From NCBI RefSeq assembly GCF_037081835.1, contig NZ_CP146516.1, forward strand, positions 62,001 to 126,000: 64,000 nt of DNA. Direction: 5' to 3'. The first letter of the stretch is position 1; every line of letters starts with the position of its first letter. Made by a program: the position numbers and the translations under genes. The notes under the pieces are model-generated. The model was not told the origin of the DNA, made no database searches, and saw only the letters and a program-made list of their open reading frames with translations. Origin of the DNA: Spirobacillus cienkowskii (GTDB lineage: Bacteria; Bdellovibrionota_B; Oligoflexia; Silvanigrellales; Silvanigrellaceae). This document shows positions 1 to 9,277 of this stretch, piece after piece.

Positions 1-244
1 TGATTTCGGGATTATGTTTATTAATTGCACTACTTATCACAACAACCTGAGCTTCTTTTATGTTTTCACGTTGATGTCCGATAAAAATTGTTGCTCCAAT
101 ATCTTTAAGATGCTCTGTTGTTGGAGTGCTTTTTATGTCGCTTCCTGTAATAATAAATCCAGAGTTAATTAAAACTTCTGCAATTCCGGACATTCCGCTA
201 CCACCAATGCCTACAAAGTGAATTTTTTTTATCGTATTTAACAT
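1..244 (-). CDS. murC: UDP-N-acetylmuramate--L-alanine ligase, N-terminal part
   Basis: This is the first 81 codons of MurC, which adds L-alanine to UDP-MurNAc in the cytoplasm; the rest lies beyond the left edge. Translation of the minus strand from the ATG at 244 gives the MurC-type Rossmann start ([20 protein letters not shown]), then GSD and a VVISSAI stretch, as expected of the N-terminal nucleotide-binding domain. It lies 26 bp downstream of ftsW in the dcw operon. In most bacteria murG separates ftsW from murC; it does not here. Identification is firm; completeness cannot be judged. Confidence 0.93.
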   Translation of the reverse strand, partial: MLNTIKKIHFVGIGGSGMSGIAEVLINSGFIITGSDIKSTPTTEHLKDIGATIFIGHQRENIKEAQVVVISSAINKHNPEI

Positions 245-270
245 AAAAATTAGAACCTTAATTAGAAATA

Positions 271-1455
271 TTATTGGCTATATATTCTTCTGGAAATTTG
301 AGACATAAGACCAATTATAAAATAATTAGCAACCAAAGCGGTACCTCCGCTAGAAATAAAAGGAAGTGGAAGTCCTTTATTTGGAAGTGCTCCTGCAACA
401 ACTCCCATATTAATTATAGTCGTGGTGACAAGAATTGCGAATGCACCTGTAGCTAATAATCTGTCTCTGTGCGTTTTTCCATATAGAACCAGCCTTAGAA
501 TAGCATAGTAAAGAACAGAATATAAAATAGCCAGCACAAGAATTCCAATAAATCCCATTTCTTCTGTAATAACTGCTAAAATAAAATCTGTATGTGCTTC
601 TGGTAAGAAAAAAAGCTTTTGTTGACTCTCTCCAATCCCTCTGCCAAAAAGTCCACCGTTTGCAACAGCGACAAAGCTTTGAATTACCTGAAAACCAGAA
701 CCTAACGGATCTTTAAATGGATCAAGAAAAGTAATGATTCTTGAAATTCTATAAGGTTCAGCCAATACAGCGGCTGTCATTCCAAAAACTAAAAGACCAA
801 AAATTCCCACAAAATATCTTTTTGCAAGTCCATTCATAAATAACATGGCAACTATTCCTGAGGTTACAACAACTGTTGAACCAAAATCTTTTTGCGAAAT
901 TATTGCAATGGGTGCAAGTAAAAGAAAAAAATAATTTAGTGTATAAGGTATTTTTTTTTCATTTTTATTAATTTTTATATCAGAAGATGATTGTTTAAAA
1001 GTTATAATCGAAGCTAAAAAAATAATTGTAAAAATCTTTAAAAATTCTGATGGTTGAATTGGTGGAAGTGGTTTTATTGATATCCATCTTGCAGCACCGC
1101 TAACAGTTTTTCCAATGTATGGGAGATGTGTAGAAAAAGTTAATACTATTAAAATAAAAAACAAAAATTTAATATATCTAAAATAAAATTCTAATGGAAT
1201 TTTAGCTCCTGCAACTGCTGCTATAAATGCAGGTATAAGAAACAAGGTTTGTTTTTTTGCATAATAAAATTCTGTTCCGTAATGTTGTGCCGAATAAACA
1301 GATGAAGAACTATACACAAATAAAATACCAAAACCTGTTAGTGCAATGACTGGAATCCACAATACATTTCCACCGTAAGTCATCCATGTACTTGGTTTTG
1401 AGTCTAATTGATTTTCACTTTGTTTTGTAATTGTGTCATTGTTATAATGATTCAC
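271..1455 (-). CDS. ftsW: FtsW, SEDS-family septal peptidoglycan polymerase
   Basis: Polytopic inner-membrane glycosyltransferase that polymerises lipid II at the septum with its partner FtsI. The 394-residue protein has about ten hydrophobic segments. SEDS signatures are visible: a GSGFQVIQS region followed by [13 protein letters not shown], then the [15 protein letters not shown]-type extracellular loop and, near the C-terminus, [11 protein letters not shown]. The length is normal for the family. The start overlaps the end of murD by 14 bp, implying translational coupling. RodA is the alternative SEDS protein, but the dcw position and cognate ftsI favour FtsW. Confidence 0.95.
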   Translation of the reverse strand: MNHYNNDTITKQSENQLDSKPSTWMTYGGNVLWIPVIALTGFGILFVYSSSSVYSAQHYGTEFYYAKKQTLFLIPAFIAAVAGAKIPLEFYFRYIKFLFFILIVLTFSTHLPYIGKTVSGAARWISIKPLPPIQPSEFLKIFTIIFLASIITFKQSSSDIKINKNEKKIPYTLNYFFLLLAPIAIISQKDFGSTVVVTSGIVAMLFMNGLAKRYFVGIFGLLVFGMTAAVLAEPYRISRIITFLDPFKDPLGSGFQVIQSFVAVANGGLFGRGIGESQQKLFFLPEAHTDFILAVITEEMGFIGILVLAILYSVLYYAILRLVLYGKTHRDRLLATGAFAILVTTTIINMGVVAGALPNKGLPLPFISSGGTALVANYFIIGLMSQISRRIYSQ

Positions 1456-3040
1456 TTTTATTTTCCTTTAAATGAGATATAGCCCATTCGCGAAAAACAT
1501 TTCCTCTGTGCTCAAAATCTCGAAATTCATCGAAACTACTGCATGCAGGAGAAAGAAGTATAATTTCATTATTTTGTGCATCATTTAGAGCTAAATTTGC
1601 GGCTGAAATCATATTATTAGATGGCTTAGCTAAATAATTTTTATTCGATATCAATTCGTTAAAAATAATTTCTGAAGCGTCTCCAAATGGGTATACTTTA
1701 ATTAAGTTTTTGTTAAAAAACTCTATAATTGGTTTATAGCTATCTCCCTTAGGTTTACCACCTAAAAGAAGCCTGATTGGTAGCTTAAAAGAGGTTAGGG
1801 CGACTAAAGTACTTTCTACGTTGGTTGCTTTTGAATCATTAATAATTAGTAAATTTTTTTCTTGTAATAATTCGTTAATAAAAATACAGTAACCTTTACC
1901 AATTTTTTCTAAACGATGCGGTAAATGAATATACTTTGAACTGCTTTCATTCCATTGAGATGTAATGAATTCATCATGTATACCAAGATGTTGAGCAATT
2001 AAACTTGCCGTTAATATATTCATGACATTATGTTTACCTGGTATACAAGTTTTATTGATTTCAATTTTTTTTATTAAATTATCAGTTTTTAAACTTACTG
2101 TAACAGCTTCTTCTTTGTTGTAGGTAACATAAGCAAAATTAAGAAATTTAGAAACAGGAAGATCTTCAATTTCTAAACGTTCAATTTCTTTGTAAATTGG
2201 GTTAGGTAAATATCTATAGTTATTTAATTTGTTTTGAAAAAACTGATATTTTTGTTCAAAATTATCAGTTTTTTTATTTTTTTGCATTTGATGACAAAAT
2301 TTTGTAACTATGATTTTGCATTTTGGTAAAATTAAGCCAATTTTAAGGGCTAATTTTAGAACATCATAATCTAAAATGACAAGGCCTTCAGGATCTGTTA
2401 ATAAAACAATTCTCCATTTTGCTTTTAAGTATTCTTCTATTGTTTCATATCTGCCTAAATGGTCATTTTGAATATTTAAAATTGCAGAGCATTTAGGTTG
2501 AATAGAAAAAGTAAGCTCTAACTGATAGCTACTTAATTCTAAAACAAAGATGTTTTCTTTACTATTTTGTGAGACAACATGAGAAAATGGAGTGCCTATA
2601 TTGCCACATGCTATTGAATTGCGTTCGCTTAAATTTATAAGTTGATTTAAATAGTTGACTGTAGTGCTTTTTCCATTTGTTCCTGTAATTGCTAGTATTA
2701 AGTTATTTGGTTTTAAAAACCACGAAGCAACTTCTATTTCGCTAACTAAAACCAAGTTTTCTTTCATACATAGCATAGGTATTTGCGTGTTTAATGGAAT
2801 ACCAGGAGATAAAATCATCACGTCACATTCATTAGTTATTTTTTCTAATGAATGGCCTTTGTCTTCAAAAGGTATTTTTAAATAATTTAATTCTTCAATT
2901 ACTTCTTGAGATAGCTTTTTTTCTTCAGTAATAAAAACCTTAGCATCATAATTTTTTAATAGCTTTGCTACAGATAGTCCGCTTTTAGCTGCTCCAGCAA
3001 TAAAAAATTTTGTTTTTTCAATATTTTTGTGGAAACACAT
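1442..3040 (-). CDS. murD: UDP-N-acetylmuramoylalanine--D-glutamate ligase
   Basis: Cytoplasmic Mur ligase that adds D-glutamate to UDP-MurNAc-L-Ala. The N-terminus has the MurD Rossmann motif (FIAGAAKSGLSVAKLL), then the ATP-binding loop ITGTNGKSTT near residue 120, a later NDSKATN motif and a C-terminal SPACSSFDEF segment, all typical of MurD. At 532 residues it is about 90 longer than E. coli MurD (438). The extra length lies mainly in a Lys/Asn-rich stretch around residues 245-330 of the central domain. It sits 12 bp after mraY and overlaps ftsW. Confidence 0.95.
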   Translation of the reverse strand: MCFHKNIEKTKFFIAGAAKSGLSVAKLLKNYDAKVFITEEKKLSQEVIEELNYLKIPFEDKGHSLEKITNECDVMILSPGIPLNTQIPMLCMKENLVLVSEIEVASWFLKPNNLILAITGTNGKSTTVNYLNQLINLSERNSIACGNIGTPFSHVVSQNSKENIFVLELSSYQLELTFSIQPKCSAILNIQNDHLGRYETIEEYLKAKWRIVLLTDPEGLVILDYDVLKLALKIGLILPKCKIIVTKFCHQMQKNKKTDNFEQKYQFFQNKLNNYRYLPNPIYKEIERLEIEDLPVSKFLNFAYVTYNKEEAVTVSLKTDNLIKKIEINKTCIPGKHNVMNILTASLIAQHLGIHDEFITSQWNESSSKYIHLPHRLEKIGKGYCIFINELLQEKNLLIINDSKATNVESTLVALTSFKLPIRLLLGGKPKGDSYKPIIEFFNKNLIKVYPFGDASEIIFNELISNKNYLAKPSNNMISAANLALNDAQNNEIILLSPACSSFDEFRDFEHRGNVFREWAISHLKENKSESL

Positions 3041-3052
3041 TTAAATTACCTA

Positions 3053-4168
3053 TTATCTGAGCTTTAAGGTTAGAATACTAAGAAGTGCTAGAATAAAACT
3101 AATTATCCAAATTCTTACTGTAATCTTTTGCTCAGGCCAACCTTTCTTTTGATAGTGATGATGTACAGGAGCCATTCTAAAAACTCGTTTACCTCTTGTT
3201 TTAAAAGATACAACTTGTATGATAACACTTAATGCTTCTGCTACAAAAATACCTCCCATTAATACTAAAAGTATTTCATGTCCCGTAATTACTGCAACAG
3301 TTCCTAAAATACCTCCTAAAGAAAGGGCTCCAGAGTCTCCCATAAAAATTTGTGCCGGAAAGGTATTATACCAGAGAAATCCTATTGAAGCACCAATAAC
3401 TCCAGATAAAAATACACTAATTTCACCAGTACCAGAAATTGAATGGTAATAAAGATACTTAGATACAACAGTATTTCCAGTTACATAACTAAGAATTGTT
3501 AAGGTTAAAGCACAGGTTATTACTGGACCAATTGCTAATCCATCCAAACCATCAGTTAAGTTTACAGCGTTACTTGAACCTACAATAACTAATATTGCAA
3601 ATGGGGCATATAAATATCCTAAATTAATTACTACATTTTTTAAAAATGGAATGTTAACTGTTGTTGGACTTTGAGAAGAAGCATGAGTTATAATTAATTC
3701 GTTTGCAGACCATAAATGCCAAATGACAGCGAGAAAACCAAATAAGAGTAAACCTAACATTTTTTTCTTACTAGATAGCCCTGCAGTATTTTTTTTTGAA
3801 ATTTTTAAGTAGTCATCTAAAAATCCTACAAAACCAAAGCCGATTGTTACAATAACTAATGTAACAAAATGTCGGTTTGTGACATCCATCCAAAGAATTG
3901 CGCTTAATAGCGTTGCAAAAATAATTACAACTCCTCCCATTGTAGGAGTGCCTTTTTTTAACATTTGTTCTTCTAGCCCTAATTCTCTGATAGGCTGACC
4001 TGCCTTTAGAGATCGCAATAAGCGAATGGCTCTGGGATAAAGTAGCATTGATACGACGATGCTTGTGATGAGAGCTAATATTGCCCTACTCGATAAGTAT
4101 GAGAAGGCGTTAAGACCAGAAAATTTTGGATTGATCATTATGAGCTTAGATATTAGTAAATAGATCAT
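3053..4168 (-). CDS. mraY: Phospho-N-acetylmuramoyl-pentapeptide transferase
   Basis: Integral membrane enzyme that moves phospho-MurNAc-pentapeptide to undecaprenyl phosphate, forming lipid I. The 371-residue protein has about ten membrane segments and the MraY hallmarks GTPTMGGVVI, a DDYLKI Asp pair, NLTDGLDGLA and the MAPVHHHYQKKGW loop near the C-terminus. The chosen start aligns with the E. coli N-terminus (short hydrophobic start, then GLNAFSYLSSRAI) and overlaps the murE stop by 4 bp. murF, normally between murE and mraY, is absent here. Confidence 0.96.
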   Translation of the reverse strand: MIYLLISKLIMINPKFSGLNAFSYLSSRAILALITSIVVSMLLYPRAIRLLRSLKAGQPIRELGLEEQMLKKGTPTMGGVVIIFATLLSAILWMDVTNRHFVTLVIVTIGFGFVGFLDDYLKISKKNTAGLSSKKKMLGLLLFGFLAVIWHLWSANELIITHASSQSPTTVNIPFLKNVVINLGYLYAPFAILVIVGSSNAVNLTDGLDGLAIGPVITCALTLTILSYVTGNTVVSKYLYYHSISGTGEISVFLSGVIGASIGFLWYNTFPAQIFMGDSGALSLGGILGTVAVITGHEILLVLMGGIFVAEALSVIIQVVSFKTRGKRVFRMAPVHHHYQKKGWPEQKITVRIWIISFILALLSILTLKLR

Positions 4169-5850
4169 CCTGAGTTTGCCTCCTCTTGCAAAATTGATAA
4201 TGCAATTTTTGAATCAGAAAAAGAAATTTTATTTTCGCCTATAATTTGATAGTTTTCATGACCTTTTCCTGCTATAATAACAAAATCATTTGCGGTAGCA
4301 ATCTGAATTGCATATTTAATGGCTGCTTTTCTATCAACATATTTAAAACAATTTTTTAAATTTTGAATACCAAAGCAAATGTCGGCAATAATTTTAACAG
4401 GATCTTCGGTTCGTGGGTTGTCAGAGGTTATTATTACCAGATCAGATAATTCTGAGGCAATTTTGCCCATAATAGGTCTTTTCGTTGCATCACGATCTCC
4501 GCCGCAACCAAAAACTGTAATGAGTTTGCCTTTACTTGTGTTTTTTAAAATATCTCTGCAGGTTTTTAGTACTTTTTCTAATGCATCTGGCGTGTGTGCG
4601 TAGTCAACAATCACAGTTGGGTGATTAGTCAATGATTTATCAGAAAGTGTGACGACTTCAAGTCTACCTGATACGTTTTTAATATTGATAATTTTTTTTG
4701 TAATTTCTGCTAAAGAAAATCCACTATTTAACTGAGTTGCTAGAGCACAAAGTAAATTGTCAAATTGAAAGCTACCAATTAGAGAAGATTTAAAAGAACT
4801 TTGTGCAATTAGGCCACTTTTACCATAAAGTTCAATTAAACCAGAAATCCCAGAAAAACTTGATAAAGAATTGTTAACAATTAAAAATTTAACTTCTTTA
4901 AATTTGGTTGAAAATTTTTCAAAGAAAATTTTTAATGTATTTTTTGAACCAATACCTATTAATTTTCTTTTTTTTCCTATTGCTGAATCAGCAAAATTCT
5001 CCCAATAATCATTATTTGTACAAATTATTGCAGTACCATTATTCTTTAGTTTATTTTTAAATAATAACAGTTTTGCGTTAAGATAATTATGCATATTTTT
5101 ATGATAATCTAAATGATCTTGGGTTAAATTTGTAAAAATTGCCACATCAACTTTTACGTTACCTAGTCTATTTTCATTTAAACCATGTGATGTGGCTTCC
5201 ATTATAATTTTATTAGTATTAATTTTGTGTGCTAAATTTAAAATTTGTAGCATCATTGGATAGTCGGGTGTGGTTACATGTGATGAATCCAAAATCTGAT
5301 TTTTGTATTGAATTCCAAAAGTACCAATTCTGATAGTATCTTCATTATTTATTTCGTGTATTAATTGTGAAGTCAGTTGCACTACCGATGTTTTTCCATT
5401 TGTTCCTGTTACGGCAATAATAGATAAGTTTTTGGATTTACTAAGGTAGTAATTTTCAAAAACTGCGTAAATTGAGTTTTCAACATCTTTTACGTTTATA
5501 AAATATTTGTTACTTATAATTTTAGATACCCAATCTGACGCATACTTTTTCTTTTCTGCTATAAAAATCAATCTTTCATGATTTCCTACAAAATAGTTTT
5601 TGCTGGCTAATATATCTTCGACCATTTGATGACCATCAAATTTTTCTCCATGCCTTGAAAAATAAATAAAAGAATCTTTTTTTATGTTATTACTATAATA
5701 TTTATTAATGTCCTTAGAATTAATAAATATGTTAAACATTTTTTTTGTTTGAGAGATTTTTTTAGAGTTTGTAAGATTGTTTTTTTGAAGAATTTTAAAT
5801 AATTTTTCAAGACTGATTTTTAAATTCTCTATTTTAAAACTAGAACTCAT
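4165..5850 (-). CDS. murE: UDP-MurNAc-tripeptide synthetase, probably meso-DAP-specific
   Basis: Cytoplasmic Mur ligase that adds the third stem-peptide residue. The ATP-binding motif VTGTNGKTSVV is at about residue 145, HVTTPD follows, and DNPRTEDP is near residue 485. The DNPR motif marks meso-diaminopimelate specificity in known MurE enzymes, pointing to a Gram-negative-type stem peptide. At 561 residues it is longer than typical MurE (about 490); the extra length is a Lys/Ser/Asn-rich N-terminus and a stretched middle domain. It begins 20 bp after ftsI and overlaps mraY by 4 bp. Confidence 0.94.
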   Translation of the reverse strand: MSSSFKIENLKISLEKLFKILQKNNLTNSKKISQTKKMFNIFINSKDINKYYSNNIKKDSFIYFSRHGEKFDGHQMVEDILASKNYFVGNHERLIFIAEKKKYASDWVSKIISNKYFINVKDVENSIYAVFENYYLSKSKNLSIIAVTGTNGKTSVVQLTSQLIHEINNEDTIRIGTFGIQYKNQILDSSHVTTPDYPMMLQILNLAHKINTNKIIMEATSHGLNENRLGNVKVDVAIFTNLTQDHLDYHKNMHNYLNAKLLLFKNKLKNNGTAIICTNNDYWENFADSAIGKKRKLIGIGSKNTLKIFFEKFSTKFKEVKFLIVNNSLSSFSGISGLIELYGKSGLIAQSSFKSSLIGSFQFDNLLCALATQLNSGFSLAEITKKIINIKNVSGRLEVVTLSDKSLTNHPTVIVDYAHTPDALEKVLKTCRDILKNTSKGKLITVFGCGGDRDATKRPIMGKIASELSDLVIITSDNPRTEDPVKIIADICFGIQNLKNCFKYVDRKAAIKYAIQIATANDFVIIAGKGHENYQIIGENKISFSDSKIALSILQEEANSG

Positions 5851-5870
5851 TAGATATAATATTCCTTGAT

Positions 5871-7715
5871 TTATCTTAATATAAGATCATTCTTGTCAAT
5901 AGCTGTTTTAATAATTTTTTGAGAATTTTGGTTTTTAAGGTAAGAATTTTTATACTCAGTCATTTTATAAATGCCTCTTGAATTAAGATAATGGACAGTT
6001 TTTTTACCAATTTCAGAAAACACGGGACCTGCGAGTAAACCTCCATAAGCGGGTCTTATACCAGCCTCATCAATAACCACAACTATGACAAGTTTGGGAT
6101 CATTAGAAGGAATTATTCCTTCAAAAACAGCAGTTCTTCCAGAATAAGCTCGATCTTTTGTAGACCAAATTTGGGCAGTACCTGTTTTTCCTGCCACAAG
6201 AATTCCAGGAATTCTGGCTTGAGCTCCAGTACCTCCCTCTTCTTCAACAACAGATTTCAGCATTTGTGAAATTAATTTGCATGTTTTTGGATTTATAATT
6301 TGTAAAGGCGGGCCAATTGGTTCTGTTTGACCTAGAGGATCAACAGCTATTAAATTTACTCCCCGATCTTTACCTCCTCCTACAATAATCGAAAGTGCAT
6401 GAGCGAGTTGTAAAGGAGAGATCGCAAATCCTTGTCCAAATGACATATTTGCAAAGTTGAGTTCTTTCCATGTATTTGTTTTTTTTATTCTGCCCGCCCA
6501 TTCTCCAGGAAGCCCTGTGCCAGGAGATCTGCCAAATCCAATTTTCATTAACGAGTCATAAAAAATTTCTTTTCCCATTTTTTGGACAACTTTATAAACC
6601 CCAATATTACTGCTATACTTTAAGATTTCTTCTGGAGTGAGCCAATCATAAGGGTGGGTGTCGTGAATGGCGCCTCCTGGTAAATTCATTTTGCCTTTTT
6701 CAACAAAGATTTTGCTATCAGGTTTTATAATTCCAAGATCAAGAGCTTTGGCAATCCACATGGGCTTTACCACTGAACCCAACTCAATTGCATCCATTAC
6801 GGGTCTAAATCTTCTTGCATCTGGATTATTTTCTGTAGGATTATTTAAGTCATAATAAGGCCAACTCGCTATTGCTAATATTTCTCCTGTTTTTACGTCC
6901 ATGACAATTGCACTACCACCTTTTGCATCAGCTTTGATCACTCCATTTTTTAGTGCATTTTGAGTAATCTCCTGAATTGAAAGATCTATTGATAATTTAA
7001 GGTTAGGTACTTTTTGATCAGGCTTAGAGGCGTGATTTGGAGTGACCATGACTAATCGTCCTCTTGCATCTTTCATGACATCTAATTTTATAGGTTTCAT
7101 ATTTAATCTTGAGTCATATATTTTTTCTATACCCTCAAGACCATGACCTTCTGCCCCTACAAATCCAATAAGTTGAGCTGCGAGTTCTTTTTCGGGGTAT
7201 ACTCTTTTGTGTTCATCTACGACACCAACAAAATCTTGCCATTTTTTTAAAGATCCAATTCTTGCTGCTTCATCGTAATTAATTTGCCGCTTAAGCCAGA
7301 TAAAATTTCTTTTATCATTTTTATAAGCTTTTAAAGTATTAAATGGAATTTGTAGCTGATCAGCAAGACTTTTTATTAAATTATTGTCATTTGGCATTTT
7401 TTTATTGAGAAGATAGATGCTTGGTTTTGTAATACTAACAGCTAGGACGCGGCCATTTCGATCTGTTATTGTGGCTCTAGGTAAGGACATAGTTAAGTTG
7501 GTCTCAAATTGTTTGTTCCCTTTTTCGATAAGCTTTGAGCGAAGTGGTGTTGGAAAAAATGTGATCCATGCATAGCGAATTAGTATCAAAATTAAACAAA
7601 GGTAGTACAACCAGCCCAATAAATGAGCTCGCAAGCTAAAATTTGGGATTTTTCTTAAATTTTTATAATTAAAATAATCTTTAATATTATTTAATAAAAT
7701 AAGTACTTTTCCCAC
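5871..7715 (-). CDS. ftsI: FtsI/PBP3, septal peptidoglycan transpeptidase
   Basis: Monofunctional class B penicillin-binding protein that cross-links septal peptidoglycan. It has a single N-terminal membrane anchor around residues 30-52, a dimerisation region beginning with RATITDRNGRVLA, then the transpeptidase domain. The active-site motifs are all present: SVVK at about residue 313, SSN at about 368 and KTGT at about 508. Length (614) is normal and no PASTA repeats are visible. Its neighbours ftsL (12 bp upstream) and ftsW supply the expected partners. Confidence 0.95.
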   Translation of the reverse strand: MGKVLILLNNIKDYFNYKNLRKIPNFSLRAHLLGWLYYLCLILILIRYAWITFFPTPLRSKLIEKGNKQFETNLTMSLPRATITDRNGRVLAVSITKPSIYLLNKKMPNDNNLIKSLADQLQIPFNTLKAYKNDKRNFIWLKRQINYDEAARIGSLKKWQDFVGVVDEHKRVYPEKELAAQLIGFVGAEGHGLEGIEKIYDSRLNMKPIKLDVMKDARGRLVMVTPNHASKPDQKVPNLKLSIDLSIQEITQNALKNGVIKADAKGGSAIVMDVKTGEILAIASWPYYDLNNPTENNPDARRFRPVMDAIELGSVVKPMWIAKALDLGIIKPDSKIFVEKGKMNLPGGAIHDTHPYDWLTPEEILKYSSNIGVYKVVQKMGKEIFYDSLMKIGFGRSPGTGLPGEWAGRIKKTNTWKELNFANMSFGQGFAISPLQLAHALSIIVGGGKDRGVNLIAVDPLGQTEPIGPPLQIINPKTCKLISQMLKSVVEEEGGTGAQARIPGILVAGKTGTAQIWSTKDRAYSGRTAVFEGIIPSNDPKLVIVVVIDEAGIRPAYGGLLAGPVFSEIGKKTVHYLNSRGIYKMTEYKNSYLKNQNSQKIIKTAIDKNDLILR

Positions 7716-7727
7716 ATTTAATACCTG

Positions 7728-8027
7728 CTAATTATTATTATTTTCAATCCTTAAAACTCGTTTTGGATCAGGTAATATGTACTTTGGTTTTCCGCTTAAA
7801 TCTTTTTGGCTTAATAGATTTTCTCGAACAGTTCTTTCTGTGGCTGCAAGATCAGAAAGTAGCTCTACTTGGCGCTGGCGAATTAATTTTTCTTTTGCTT
7901 TTAAAGCTGCGATTTCATAACCAACAGAATAGGTTTTAGATCTCATTGTTATAACAATAACTCCTACAAGTATTGTTAAGAAAATAATTGCAATAATTGC
8001 ATCAAATCCCTTAAGTAATTGGAGCAC
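7728..8027 (-). CDS. ftsL: FtsL-like bitopic cell-division protein
   Basis: Small (99 residues) single-pass protein: a short cytoplasmic tip, a hydrophobic helix at about residues 10-28 (AIIAIIFLTILVGVIVITM) and a periplasmic part rich in Lys, Arg, Glu and Leu that could form a coiled coil. This matches FtsL, which links FtsB/FtsQ to FtsWI. Sequence conservation in FtsL is low, so the call rests on size, topology and position between rsmH (3 bp upstream) and ftsI (12 bp downstream). Confidence 0.8.
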   Translation of the reverse strand: MLQLLKGFDAIIAIIFLTILVGVIVITMRSKTYSVGYEIAALKAKEKLIRQRQVELLSDLAATERTVRENLLSQKDLSGKPKYILPDPKRVLRIENNNN

Positions 8028-8030
8028 ACG

Positions 8031-9104
8031 CTAACCCTCCAAGTTTCGTGAAAATTCAAAACAACGTAGTCTTGCCGAACGAGAACGTACATTGCATTCA
8101 TATTCGTGTTGCGAAACTGTAATTCCGCCTCTTGGAATCTCTTTTCCAAATCCTTTATGATTATTTTCTTCTAAATGGAGTTGAATATGCAAGGGCAAAT
8201 GAAAATCTTTTTTATTTTTAGAGTTTTCCTTGAGATTTTTTCCCTTTTGCCAGTTTCTCATTGCATGTTTTACCAATCTATCCTCTAAGGAGTGAAATGA
8301 AATAAATGCTGTTTTGCCATATTGATGCATAATCTGAGGAATATCTTGAAGCAGCTTTTCAATAGATTCAAGTTCTTTATTAACTTCAATACGAAGTGCT
8401 TGAAAAGCTCTAGTTGCAGGGTGAGTTCTGCTATTGGTATAGCCTAAAACTCTTCTAATGTATTCGGCTAATTCTTTGGTGCTTTGTAAAGGTAATCGTT
8501 GTATTTTTCGATCTTCAATAATTGCTTTAGATAGTTTTCTTGATTTTGGTTCTTCTCCATATTCAAAGAATATTCTTGTAAGCTCTGCTTCTGAATAATT
8601 TAATAAAATATCTAATGCAGACTCTCTTAATGTTGTATCCATGCGCATATCAATAGGGCCATCATGATACATTGAAAATCCTCTGCTGCTTATATCTAGT
8701 TGAGGAGAGCTGACTCCAAAATCAGCTAATAAACCGTGTATTTTACAGTTTTTAAAATCATTTTCGAGCACGCTTTTAACATACATAAAGTTTTTGTTTA
8801 TCAAATAATAATTTAAGTTAGAATATTTGTCTTTTAATTTTTTAAGTTTTTCGTTTGCAAAATTTAATGCAAATATATCTTGATCAAATCCAATTAAATT
8901 AAGGTTATATTGCTTATAATTTTGAGAATTTAAAATAAATTCAATAAGGTATTCTGAGTGACCAGCGCCACCAATAGTTGCATCGACAAAATATAAATCA
9001 TTATTTTTATCGTTATCTAAAGATGAAATAAGGTTATTACTAGGCAATATATTCTCAACAGTTTCTTTTTTTAAAACGGTAGTGTGAACAAAATTATTAT
9101 TCAT
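8031..9104 (-). CDS. rsmH: 16S rRNA (cytosine1402-N4)-methyltransferase RsmH (MraW)
   Basis: SAM-dependent methyltransferase that modifies C1402 of 16S rRNA. Seen are the SAM-binding VDATIGGAGHSEYLI motif near residue 40, LLADFGVSSPQLD, the family signature around SRGFSMYHDGPIDMRMD and ATRAFQALRIEVN. The C-terminus (FISFHSLEDRLVK, later RSRSARLR) is also diagnostic. At 357 residues it is slightly longer than usual, with a Lys/Asn-rich insert near residues 85-110. It is the first gene of the dcw operon here; mraZ is not upstream. An AAGGAG ribosome-binding site lies just before the ATG. Confidence 0.96.
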   Translation of the reverse strand: MNNNFVHTTVLKKETVENILPSNNLISSLDNDKNNDLYFVDATIGGAGHSEYLIEFILNSQNYKQYNLNLIGFDQDIFALNFANEKLKKLKDKYSNLNYYLINKNFMYVKSVLENDFKNCKIHGLLADFGVSSPQLDISSRGFSMYHDGPIDMRMDTTLRESALDILLNYSEAELTRIFFEYGEEPKSRKLSKAIIEDRKIQRLPLQSTKELAEYIRRVLGYTNSRTHPATRAFQALRIEVNKELESIEKLLQDIPQIMHQYGKTAFISFHSLEDRLVKHAMRNWQKGKNLKENSKNKKDFHLPLHIQLHLEENNHKGFGKEIPRGGITVSQHEYECNVRSRSARLRCFEFSRNLEG

Positions 9105-9136
9105 AAAACTCCTTAAATATAAATTATTCTATTAAT

Positions 9137-9165
9137 TTAAATAACTTATCTGTATATTTAGTCAA
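9137..9165 (-). promoter_or_regulatory. Candidate promoter of the dcw operon
   Basis: Reading the minus strand, TTGACT (complement of 9160-9165) matches a -35 box. About 16-17 bp downstream is an AT-rich TATTTA/ATTTAA stretch (about 9137-9143) that could be a weak -10. It lies 33-60 bp before rsmH, in the gap separating that gene from the divergent LysM lipoprotein gene. The -35 is good and the -10 is poor. Confidence 0.35.
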
Positions 9166-9277
9166 AAACCTGGCACTCAATTAAATGCCTAAACTATTCA
9201 ACTTCAATATTTACGGGCCGATAATGACCATGTAACAGAAGTTAATTGAATAATAATGTGCCATGAAGGTAAATAAT

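Noticed and set aside
9171-9188. TGGCAC followed by ATGC, sigma-54-like
   Set aside because: The GG and GC elements are three bases too far apart for a -24/-12 promoter.
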